From: Candidatus Omnitrophota bacterium
Lineage (GTDB): Bacteria > Omnitrophota > Gorgyraeia > Gygaellales > Profunditerraquicolaceae
Assembly: GCA_003598135.1 (NCBI GenBank)
Contig: QZKA01000011.1
Span: forward strand, 1-55,507
DNA: 55,507 nt
Direction of reading: 5' to 3'
A program made the position numbers and the translations under genes. Positions 1-6,745 of the stretch are shown piece after piece. How positions within the stretch are numbered: the stretch's first letter is position 1; each line of letters starts with the position of its first letter. The notes under the pieces are model-generated. The model worked only from the letters and a program-made list of their open reading frames with translations. It was not told where the DNA came from and made no database searches.

Positions 1-534
1 ACCGAACAGGTAGCGTACACGGAGACCTCGCAAAGTACCGAGAGTACCTCAGTACTTCAGTCTACGCAATTTAAGGATGTACCGGTAAAACTTGTCGTCA
101 AACCCCATATTACTAAAGATAATTACGTTTTTATGAACATCCTTACTGAACAAAGCTTCCGTAGCGGTACCGCAGGAGGCCAACCTATCATAGACAAACG
201 CAGCGCCTCGACCAATTTAATGGTAAAAGACGGAGAGACTATTGTAATAGGCGGCTTAAGGAAGAAGGAAAAAACCAGCACGATTGATAAATTTCCCCTG
301 TTAGGCGACATCCCGTTCGTCGGGTTCCTTTTTAGAAAGACCGTGATTAACACGGTGAATACCGAGCTGATTATTTTTGTAACGCCGCATGTAATCAAAG
401 ATACGAAAATGAGCCCTATTGAGACAAAATACCTGGAGGAATTTAATAAAATCACCGCAGGCAAAACCCAGGAGGCATTCAAGAATGCCAACCCATTCCC
501 TTTGAGGGCACCTGTGGCGAAAACTTCGCAATAA
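1..534 (+). CDS. pilQ: Type IV pilus secretin PilQ-like, C-terminal part (5' truncated)
   Basis: The reading frame is open from base 1, so only the last ~177 residues of an outer-membrane secretin are present. The end of the secretin domain is clear: a 'VPVKLVVKPHIT' strand, then 'GETIVIGGLRKKEK', the 'KFPLLGDIPFVGFLFR' segment and 'ELIIFVTPHVI'. Secretins form the gated ring through which pili or secreted proteins cross the outer membrane. PilQ is preferred over GspD because pilM and a PilZ gene follow within 2 kb, but the C-terminal domain alone does not fully separate the two. The ~35 residues after the secretin domain are of low complexity. Confidence 0.85.
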   Translation, partial: TEQVAYTETSQSTESTSVLQSTQFKDVPVKLVVKPHITKDNYVFMNILTEQSFRSGTAGGQPIIDKRSASTNLMVKDGETIVIGGLRKKEKTSTIDKFPLLGDIPFVGFLFRKTVINTVNTELIIFVTPHVIKDTKMSPIETKYLEEFNKITAGKTQEAFKNANPFPLRAPVAKTSQ

Positions 535-555
535 AAAAGTAAAAGGAGAAGAAAA

Positions 556-1506
556 ATGAAAATACTACGAAAAGGCATAATTGGGTTTTATTGCGCAGTA
601 CTTACGCTGGGTTTTATGCAGGCGGCGTACGCCGAAAGCAAAGAGGCGGTTAAAAAGAAAGAAGTTGCGCATAAAGAGCAGGTGGCAGGCCTTACGCGCG
701 ATAACGAGGTGCTCGCGAAAAAAGTAAAAGAGCTTGAGACAGCAGTTCTTAAGAATAAGACCAGCGTTTCAAAGGAGGTGCAAGGACAGCAGGAACAGCT
801 CAAAAAAGAAAACGTTTCTTTGTCAAAGGAATTAACCGCAAAGACCAAGGCAATGAACGATTTGGATAAGCAACTGGCTATTTGCAAGGATTCAGTCAAT
901 ACCCTGGGAAAAGACAAGGCGAGCATGCAGACAAAATTCGGCCAGGACTTAAAAAAGGCAATCTCGCAGTCAGCAACAACGACACAAGAGAAGGCGTCTT
1001 TACACACAAGGCTTCAGGAGGCGATGAAAGAAAAAGAGGGACTTAAGGCGCAGGTGGTTACCCTTAAAAACGCAGTAGGCATACTGCAGAAAGAAAAAGC
1101 TATTCTTGAAACTATGATGGCAGCCCAGCCCCAGACTTTGCGTTTTTCTCAACCCAGGACTGAAGTAGCCAAGTCTTTAAAAAATGAGGTGCATTTAAAC
1201 CTTGGGTATGCGTATGCGCTTAAAGGGAATGCGGAAAAGGCTATTCAGGAGTACCGCAAGGCGTTACATTACGACCCTCAGAATAGGGATGTCCATTATA
1301 ACCTCGGGTATCTGTTAGCCAGGCAGAATCGTTTCCAGGAAGCCGTTGAAGAATACAAAAAGTCCCTTAGCGGCTCGACAACAGACAGAGAGGTGTATTA
1401 TAACTTGGCCATACTCTATGCAGTGAACCTGAAAGAACCAAAGCTTGCGCAGATGTATTACAATAAATTTTTGGAATATTCTTCTGATACTTCGGCTTTA
1501 GAGTAA
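556..1506 (+). CDS. Secreted coiled-coil/TPR protein in the pilus cluster
   Basis: The 316-residue protein opens with a Sec signal peptide (about residues 1-26, ending in 'AYA'). Residues ~27-190 are rich in Lys, Glu and Gln with heptad-like spacing, indicating a long coiled coil. Residues ~210-310 hold about three tetratricopeptide repeats ('NLGYAYALKGNAEKAIQEY', 'NLGYLLARQNRFQEAVEEY', 'NLAILYAVN'). The start follows an AAAAGGAGAAG ribosome-binding site. I do not recognise a named family. The position between pilQ and pilM suggests a periplasmic or inner-membrane-facing scaffold or pilotin-like partner of the pilus machine; that is inference. Confidence 0.8.
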   Translation: MKILRKGIIGFYCAVLTLGFMQAAYAESKEAVKKKEVAHKEQVAGLTRDNEVLAKKVKELETAVLKNKTSVSKEVQGQQEQLKKENVSLSKELTAKTKAMNDLDKQLAICKDSVNTLGKDKASMQTKFGQDLKKAISQSATTTQEKASLHTRLQEAMKEKEGLKAQVVTLKNAVGILQKEKAILETMMAAQPQTLRFSQPRTEVAKSLKNEVHLNLGYAYALKGNAEKAIQEYRKALHYDPQNRDVHYNLGYLLARQNRFQEAVEEYKKSLSGSTTDREVYYNLAILYAVNLKEPKLAQMYYNKFLEYSSDTSALE

Positions 1507-1527
1507 CTTATTCCCCGGATATACAAT

Positions 1528-2547
1528 ATGGAATCAATCGATTTTTTAAAAGATTTTTTTGTCACGCCCTCCATAGGCCTGGATATCGGCAGCTTTAGCG
1601 TAAAACTCGCCCTCATCCGCAAAACGACCCTAAAGAAGGAAACATTTCTTAGCGTGGCGATAGCTCCTATCAAAAATGCCCCATCAAGAGAAGGCATTAT
1701 CGAAGCGATAAAGGAAGTATTCAGCCAGGTTAAAACCGATTGCCGTAAGATTAACCTCTCCGTATGCGGTCCCAATGTAGTCATGCGTTACATAATACTG
1801 CCGCACATGAAAGAAAAAGACCTTTTTAAGTCGCTTGAATTCGAACTCGAAAAATACATCCCTTATAAGAAAGAAGAGGTAATGACCGATTACCGCATAT
1901 TGGCAAAACTGGCTAATAATAAAATCCTCGTACTACTGGTTGCTGTTGAGCGGGGGTTCATCCAGGAAAGGGTTGACTTAGTTAAGGAACTCGGGTTTGA
2001 GCCCCAGCTTATCAATGTCGATTCCCTGGCCCTGGTTGAGGCATTTAAGGCGACCAATCCTTCTTTTAAGGGGGTTGCCGCCATCCTTGATATCGGTTAT
2101 AAAATAAGCAAACTGGTGGTGCTGGATAACGACGTGCCTTATTTCTCGCGCGATATAGAAACAGGAGAATACGAGATTGCACAGACAATTTCTGAAAAAT
2201 TCGGCATTCCGTTTGAAAAAGCAAGGGCGTTGGCGTATGAGCCGCAGGAGAAGAGAGAGCAGGTTGCAGAGGCGGTGAATTTAGTCTTAAGCAATATCTT
2301 GGAAGAAATAAACCTCTCTTTTGAATACTGCGAGAGGAATCTTGAGAAAAAAGTTGAGTACATGTTTTTAAGCGGCGGCGGCTGCAGGATTTCGGTGCTG
2401 TTTGATTCTTTCAAACATATGCCGGGGCTGCGCCTTGAGTTTCTCGATCCCACCCGCGGTTTTAAATTGGTGCCCCCCCTTACCGAAGAGAGCATAAAAG
2501 CACATGCCCCGCTCCTGGGGGTAGCGATAGGCCTTGCGCTTAGTTAA
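1528..2547 (+). CDS. pilM: Type IV pilus assembly ATPase PilM
   Basis: This 339-residue protein has the actin-like fold signatures of PilM: the phosphate-1 loop 'GLDIGSFSVKLALI' near residue 17, 'AILDIGYKISKLVVLDN' as the second phosphate loop, and 'MFLSGGGCRI' as the adenosine motif. PilM is a cytoplasmic protein that binds the N-terminus of PilN and links the inner-membrane alignment complex to the pilus motor. Length matches the family (~350). PilN, PilO and PilP are not downstream; they may precede the window. The gene ends 2 bp before a PilZ gene, so the two are probably cotranscribed. Confidence 0.9.
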   Translation: MESIDFLKDFFVTPSIGLDIGSFSVKLALIRKTTLKKETFLSVAIAPIKNAPSREGIIEAIKEVFSQVKTDCRKINLSVCGPNVVMRYIILPHMKEKDLFKSLEFELEKYIPYKKEEVMTDYRILAKLANNKILVLLVAVERGFIQERVDLVKELGFEPQLINVDSLALVEAFKATNPSFKGVAAILDIGYKISKLVVLDNDVPYFSRDIETGEYEIAQTISEKFGIPFEKARALAYEPQEKREQVAEAVNLVLSNILEEINLSFEYCERNLEKKVEYMFLSGGGCRISVLFDSFKHMPGLRLEFLDPTRGFKLVPPLTEESIKAHAPLLGVAIGLALS

Positions 2548-2549
2548 CC

Positions 2550-2900
2550 ATGGATTTCGAAAAAGAAAAAAGAAAATTTAACAGGGTTTTCGAATACGAC
2601 GAGATTTCCTATAGTATTATCCCGCATCCGAAAAGCAAAAATAAACTTACCCTTGACCTGAGTGCCGGGGGAATCCGTTTTATTGCCGATGAGTTCATTC
2701 CTCTCAATTCTCTTCTGAAGATTGAGATAAGGTTGTTGCATTGCTCGAAGGTCATCAACGCGATTGCCAAGGTCGTCCGTGTAAAGTCGCTCTTTGGCGA
2801 TGAACGTTTTGAGATCGGGGTTGAGTTTGTTGATATCAAGAAAGAAGACTTGGTACTTTTTAAATCGTTGTATCAGGGGCCTGTGCAAGAGGCCGGTTAA
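2550..2900 (+). CDS. PilZ domain protein (predicted c-di-GMP receptor)
   Basis: A 116-residue single-domain protein. It carries both halves of the PilZ cyclic-di-GMP signature: RxxxR ('RKFNR', about residues 7-11) and DxSxxG ('DLSAGG', about residues 36-41), followed by the beta-barrel segment ending in 'RFEIGVEFVDI'. With both motifs intact, ligand binding is likely. It sits directly after pilM, which suggests c-di-GMP control of pili; direct contact with PilM is not shown. The window also holds a c-di-GMP riboswitch and an HD-GYP enzyme. Confidence 0.88.
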   Translation: MDFEKEKRKFNRVFEYDEISYSIIPHPKSKNKLTLDLSAGGIRFIADEFIPLNSLLKIEIRLLHCSKVINAIAKVVRVKSLFGDERFEIGVEFVDIKKEDLVLFKSLYQGPVQEAG

Positions 2901-2958
2901 CAATATCCCCGATGACGGGAGGCTGGCGCGTTTTAAAAACGGCTGCGAGGGCGATACT

Positions 2959-3429
2959 ATGGAAAAAAAAGTTTTGCAGTTAGCAGGTTTGCTAAAAGAA
3001 AAATGCATCAACCTGTCTCTTGAGGGGCACAATAAAAAGAAACTGCTTGAGGAATTAGTGGATTTTGTCGTAGAGTCGGGCAAAATAAAGGATAAAAAAG
3101 CAATACTGCGGGAAATTGTAAAAAGGGAAAAATTGGGCTCTACCGGGATAGGATATGGGGTTGCTATTCCTCATGCGAAGGCGCAAAAAGCGCACGGGTT
3201 TGTCCTGGTGTTGGGCAGGCATGATGAAGGCATAGATTTCGGCGCTCTGGATGGCGCCAGGACGCATCTTTTTTTTATGCTGGTTTCTCCGGAGAAAGAG
3301 GTGGGCAACCACCTGAAGATCCTGGCAGAAATCTCTCGGCTGGTGAAGGATAAATTTATAGTAGAGCGCCTTAAGAACGCAAGGGACAAGAAGGAAATAG
3401 TAAGAATAATCGAGGCGTACCAGGGTTAA
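2959..3429 (+). CDS. PTS EIIA domain protein, PtsN/fructose type
   Basis: A 156-residue protein with the EIIA (PTS_EIIA_2) fold. The phosphorylatable histidine lies in 'GYGVAIPHAKA', and the C-terminal part 'FFMLVSPEKEVGNHLKILAEISRLV' is characteristic. I chose the ATG at 2959, just after a GCGAGGG ribosome-binding site. An in-frame start at 2794 would overlap the PilZ gene by >100 bp and add residues that do not belong to the family. Stand-alone EIIA proteins of this type usually regulate (PtsN) rather than transport sugar. No EIIB/EIIC gene is nearby. Confidence 0.85.
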   Translation: MEKKVLQLAGLLKEKCINLSLEGHNKKKLLEELVDFVVESGKIKDKKAILREIVKREKLGSTGIGYGVAIPHAKAQKAHGFVLVLGRHDEGIDFGALDGARTHLFFMLVSPEKEVGNHLKILAEISRLVKDKFIVERLKNARDKKEIVRIIEAYQG

Positions 3430-3496
3430 CTTTCAGAAAATCCCCCATACCTTATTTACACAGAGGCGAAATTAGGCATTTTGCTTATACGGCGTT

Positions 3497-4675
3497 ATGA
3501 AAACAATAAAATTGCTGGTGGTGTTCTCGGTAGCGATGGCTTGTCTTTTCCCTGCCGGGCGATCCACCGCCAAAGAGGAAACATCCACAAAGCCCAAGGT
3601 AATATTTTTTTACTCACACACATGCTCAGCCTGCCTAAAAATCCTGCATGAGTATATGCCTTTCTTCGAGAAGCAGTTCACCGATAAAGTCGAAATAGTA
3701 TATAAGGATATCGCAGATATTGAGAATTATAAACTGCTTATCCATATGCAGGCAGAGTACGGCCAGGGAAAAAAAATAGAGGTGCCCATGATTTTCTTTG
3801 GGGGAGAGGTTTTAACCGGTATAAAGGAGATCCAAGAGAGGTTAGGGCTCCTCGCCAGGCATTATTTGTTGGTGCCCCATCGCGGAAGTACGCTGGCAAA
3901 GGAAAAAGTTGATCTTGTGTCGCGATTTCTCGCTTTCAGCCCTTTTGCGTTAATAAGCGCAGGGCTCATTGACGGAATAAACCCTTGTGCGTTTACGGTA
4001 ATCGTCTTTTTTATCTCTTTTTTGGGCCTTCAAGGGTACAAAAAGAGAGAGCTGGTTATTATTGGATTGAGCTTTATCTGTAGCGTATTTCTTACCTATT
4101 TATTGATTGGCCTTGGTCTATTTGGTTTCCTGTATCGGCTAAGAGGTTTTTGGTTTATCGCGCGCATCGTAAATTACGGCATAGGGCTGTTGAGTATTGG
4201 TTTGGGAATAGCAGCGCTTGCTGATTTCTTTACGTTTAAACGCACCGGTTCAAGCGAAGGGCTGCTCCTGCAGTTACCCAGGCCAATAAAGAATCGCATC
4301 AACAAGATAATCGGGCTTCATTACAGGGAGCGCGCAAACCAAACGTCCCAGAAACAGGTTTTACAAATTATCTTCACCGCTTTTGTGACCGGGTTCTTCG
4401 TTTCGCTCCTTGAAGCGGTGTGTACGGGCCAGGTGTATTTACCGACGATTACCTTTGTTTTGAAGACAACTGCCTTGAAGGCCAAGGCCTTCTTCTATCT
4501 TATGCTTTATAACCTCATGTTTATTATCCCCCTTGTTGCCGTCTTTATCCTTGCGCTCTTGGGGGTTACCTCTACTCAGTTCTCTTTGTTTTTGAAAAGA
4601 AACCTACTGACGATTAAAATACTTATGGCAATCCTATTTTTTAGCCTCGGGGCCATAATCCTATTGCTCGCATAA
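3497..4675 (+). CDS. Thioredoxin-like/CcdA-DsbD-like thiol-disulfide transporter
   Basis: The 392-residue protein begins with a signal or anchor segment. It continues with a thioredoxin/glutaredoxin-like domain carrying a CxxC (C43-S-A-C46) and 'VPMIFFGGEVLTGI', the cis-Pro loop region. A polytopic membrane domain of about six helices starts near residue 150. The membrane domain has two isolated cysteines in CcdA/DsbD-like settings, 'INPCAF' (C164) and 'EAVCTGQVYLP' (C309). The family moves electrons from cytoplasmic thioredoxin across the membrane. The domain order (soluble thioredoxin N-terminal, membrane part C-terminal) differs from classical DsbD. It is followed after 1 bp by a DUF1573 lipoprotein. 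Confidence 0.82.
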   Translation: MKTIKLLVVFSVAMACLFPAGRSTAKEETSTKPKVIFFYSHTCSACLKILHEYMPFFEKQFTDKVEIVYKDIADIENYKLLIHMQAEYGQGKKIEVPMIFFGGEVLTGIKEIQERLGLLARHYLLVPHRGSTLAKEKVDLVSRFLAFSPFALISAGLIDGINPCAFTVIVFFISFLGLQGYKKRELVIIGLSFICSVFLTYLLIGLGLFGFLYRLRGFWFIARIVNYGIGLLSIGLGIAALADFFTFKRTGSSEGLLLQLPRPIKNRINKIIGLHYRERANQTSQKQVLQIIFTAFVTGFFVSLLEAVCTGQVYLPTITFVLKTTALKAKAFFYLMLYNLMFIIPLVAVFILALLGVTSTQFSLFLKRNLLTIKILMAILFFSLGAIILLLA

Positions 4676-4676
4676 G

Positions 4677-5081
4677 ATGAATATAGTCCTGCGCTGCACT
4701 CAAGGAATACTGCTCTTGCTTTTTGTTGCCGGATGCGCGATGGTAACTCAGCAGGAGATTACTCAAGCGGTGCCCGGGATGGCGCTTGATCCTTTCTTTT
4801 GGGATTTTGGAAAAGTCGAGAAAGGAAAAACAGTAGTACATACATTCATCCTAAAGAACAACGCCCCTCACAGCTTATCTGTAAAAACAGTAAATACTTC
4901 TTGCGGTTGTGCGGTTACTAAGATAGGCGAAAAGAGCATTCCGCCGGGCGAAAGCACTTCTCTTGAGGTTGCGTTTGACAGCCGGGATTATTCCGGAGTC
5001 GTCCAGCAGTATATCTACGTCCACACAGATGACCTTGACAATCCCATTTTGCGTTTTATAATTAAAGCAGATGTGGTTTAA
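4677..5081 (+). CDS. DUF1573 lipoprotein
   Basis: A 134-residue protein with a lipoprotein signal peptide and lipobox ('LFVAGC', Cys at about residue 20). The rest is a DUF1573 immunoglobulin-like domain: 'FDFGKVEKG'-like start ('FWDFGKVEKGKTVVHTF'), the hallmark 'NTSCGCAV', 'IPPGESTSLEVAFDSR' and 'QYIYVHTDD'. The biochemical role of DUF1573 is unknown. Start and preceding stop are separated by one base, so it is translationally coupled to the thiol transporter. Its CxC motif could be a substrate or partner of that protein (inference). Confidence 0.85.
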   Translation: MNIVLRCTQGILLLLFVAGCAMVTQQEITQAVPGMALDPFFWDFGKVEKGKTVVHTFILKNNAPHSLSVKTVNTSCGCAVTKIGEKSIPPGESTSLEVAFDSRDYSGVVQQYIYVHTDDLDNPILRFIIKADVV

Positions 5082-5091
5082 AGTCATTAGG

Positions 5092-5390
5092 GTCTATACA
5101 TTCGTATTGAGTATAGAGTATTGAGTGCAGAGTACGGAACAAAAACTTAATATCAAAGGCACAAAATCAAAATGACAAATAAAATTCCAAATCCAAAGTG
5201 CCAAATCACAAATAAGCTCCAAATTCCAATGACCGAATCACCGAAACTGCTACGTTTGGGAGATTGGAAATTTGGACATTGGGATTTATTTGGAATTTGA
5301 GTTTTGGAATTTGTGATTTGTCATTGATGCTTTGATATTCGTCGTTTACTCAATACTCTCTGCTCTGTACTCACTACTAATTTTATAGAC
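5092..5390. repeat. ~300 bp imperfect palindromic intergenic repeat
   Basis: This spacer between the DUF1573 gene and htpX holds no gene. It begins with GTCTATA and ends with TATAGAC. The two ~140 bp arms are imperfect reverse complements made of short degenerate units: GAGTATTGAGT / ACTCAATACTC at the outside, then TGACAAAT / ATTTGTCA and AAATTCCAA / TTGGAATTT towards the centre near 5250. Related units recur at 8164-8366, 12517-12550, 35163-35426 and 38543-38623. Transcribed, it would form a long hairpin. Confidence 0.75.
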
Positions 5391-5432
5391 TAATTCGATA
5401 TTCCATAATAAGCAAGAAGCAGGAGGTAACGT

Positions 5433-6401
5433 ATGTTTTTTCTTCAATTGAGAATGTGGTTATTATTGAGCGTTCTGTTCGGAATTATCTACATGATCGT
5501 AGTGATGGTCGGTGCTTCCATGGGGATTTCCAACTTTTATTTTTACCTCATTTTTTCATTCTTTTTATTATTCATTCAGTATATGGTCGGCCCAAAGTTG
5601 GTCGAATGGCAGATGAGAGTCAAATATGTGAAAAGGCAAGAATACCCTCAGTTATTCAGTGTCATCGAAGGGCTGGCGGCGAAAGCGAGGATTCCCATGC
5701 CAAAAATCGGCATTGCCGATACGGATTTACCCAACGCCTTTGCCTTTGGTAGGTCACTTAGGGACGGCCGCGTCTGCGTGACGCGCGGTATCTTAAAGCT
5801 TCTCAATGAGGAAGAATTAAGGGCGGTGTTAGGCCATGAGATAAGCCATCTGAAGAACCGCGATGTGCTTACTATTACCCTATTGTCAGTTATCCCGTTG
5901 ATTATGTATAGGATTGCCTGGCATTTTATGTTTTTCGGGCGCAGGAGAGACTCGCGCAACGGCGCTAATACCGTACTTATTGGAGTAGCCGCATTTGTTT
6001 TTTATTTCATTACCAACCTTTTGGTGCTTTATGCTTCCCGCATCAGGGAATATTTTGCAGACAGGGGATCGGTGATGTTGGGGAATCGTCCTTCGAGCCT
6101 GGCCTCAAGCCTTTACAAGTTGGTCTACGGTTGTGCGCATATGGGGAAGGAAGAGATTAAAGATGTAGAAGGCCTAAAGGCTTTCTTCGCAAATGACCCT
6201 TCTTTGGCCTTACATGAAATCAAGGAATTGAAACAGCTTGATTTGGATAAGAGTGGTACTATTGACCAGTTAGAATTATCCGCACTAAGAAGCAAACAGG
6301 TGGCGTTGGGGTTCGCCGATAAAATGCTTGAGGTATTGAGTACGCATCCTAATATGCTTAAACGCATACAGCAGCTTTCTAAATATAATTCTATTGCCTA
6401 A
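5433..6401 (+). CDS. htpX: M48 family membrane zinc protease, HtpX-like, with embedded EF-hand
   Basis: A 322-residue HtpX-type protease. Two N-terminal membrane helices (about 10-55), 'NAFAFG' near 101, the zinc motif H135-E-x-x-H139 ('GHEISHLKNRD'), two further helices, and the third ligand Glu206 in 'REYFADRG'. Substrates of the family are misfolded membrane proteins. An AGGAGG at 5421-5426 fixes the start. Unusually, residues 270-281 form a canonical 12-residue EF-hand loop (D270, D272, S274, G275, I277, D278, E281), in the C-terminal region after the zinc site, suggesting a calcium-dependent element. Confidence 0.92.
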   Translation: MFFLQLRMWLLLSVLFGIIYMIVVMVGASMGISNFYFYLIFSFFLLFIQYMVGPKLVEWQMRVKYVKRQEYPQLFSVIEGLAAKARIPMPKIGIADTDLPNAFAFGRSLRDGRVCVTRGILKLLNEEELRAVLGHEISHLKNRDVLTITLLSVIPLIMYRIAWHFMFFGRRRDSRNGANTVLIGVAAFVFYFITNLLVLYASRIREYFADRGSVMLGNRPSSLASSLYKLVYGCAHMGKEEIKDVEGLKAFFANDPSLALHEIKELKQLDLDKSGTIDQLELSALRSKQVALGFADKMLEVLSTHPNMLKRIQQLSKYNSIA

Positions 6402-6523
6402 GTCGTACCCCCAAACTATTTTAGGTAGCCGCTGTTTTTTTTGTGATGGGGCCTGCCCAAGGGGCGTCATTCCTTCCTAGCGTTGTCTCCTTGTAAACGT
6501 TTTCAATTTATTCTCTTAAGCCA

Positions 6524-6552
6524 TTGATTTTAGGCTATACGGTGTTTATACT
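6524..6552 (+). promoter_or_regulatory. Predicted sigma-70-type promoter for the riboswitch/HD-GYP transcript
   Basis: TTGATT (6524-6529) and TATACT (6547-6552) with a 17-bp spacer, placing the transcription start near 6559. This is ~25 nt before the riboswitch aptamer, as expected. The 120 bases before it, after the htpX stop, hold nothing I recognise. Confidence 0.5.
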
Positions 6553-6580
6553 TACTATAAGGAACGGTGTGGAAAAATTG

Positions 6581-6675
6581 TTTCATCGAAAAGGTAAACC
6601 ACAAGAAATTGTGGGGCGCAAAGCTACGGGTCTAACGATAGCATACTATTACTGACCGCCGGGCTGCCGAAATGA
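6581..6675 (+). promoter_or_regulatory. Cyclic-di-GMP-I (GEMM-I) riboswitch aptamer
   Basis: The conserved core is visible in order: AAGGTAAACC; a perfect 6-bp hairpin CCACAA-GAAA-TTGTGG with a GNRA tetraloop; GGCGCAAAGCTACGGGTCTA (family consensus GACGCAAAGC, with the tetraloop-receptor arm after it); and the 3' strand GCCGGGCTGCCGA. The outermost stem can form between TCATCG near 6583 and CGAAATGA at 6668-6675. This class binds c-di-GMP. It precedes an HD-GYP gene, whose family degrades c-di-GMP, so this is a plausible feedback loop. Confidence 0.9.
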
Positions 6676-6688
6676 CTATCTATGATTG

Positions 6689-6732
6689 CCGGGCTGCCGA
6701 AATGAAGCAAATGAGGCAGTCCGGTTTTTTTT
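6689..6732 (+). terminator. Intrinsic terminator, expression platform of the riboswitch
   Basis: CCGGGCTGCC (6689-6698) pairs with GGCAGTCCGG (6715-6724) over 10 bp with one G-U pair, across a 16-nt loop, followed at once by eight T (6725-6732). The 5' arm lies within a perfect 18-bp copy (6688-6705) of the aptamer's 3' strand (6658-6675), so the two copies can compete for the same partners. Confidence 0.85.
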
Positions 6733-6745
6733 GACGAGGTGCGTA

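Noticed and set aside
5092..5390. Insertion sequence or MITE with defined ends
   Set aside because: It is palindromic, but no transposase, target-site duplication or sharp terminal inverted repeat common to all copies could be seen, so I list it only as a repeat.
6672..6734. A 20-codon open frame from an ATG at the end of the riboswitch through the terminator hairpin to a TGA in the T run
   Set aside because: It has no ribosome-binding site, and its sequence is dictated by the aptamer and terminator. A leader peptide is possible but nothing supports it beyond an open frame.
6686..6745. Upstream in-frame TTG start for the HD-GYP gene
   Set aside because: It starts inside the terminator stem and adds residues translated from the stem and T run. 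The ATG at 6746 has GAGGT at good spacing.
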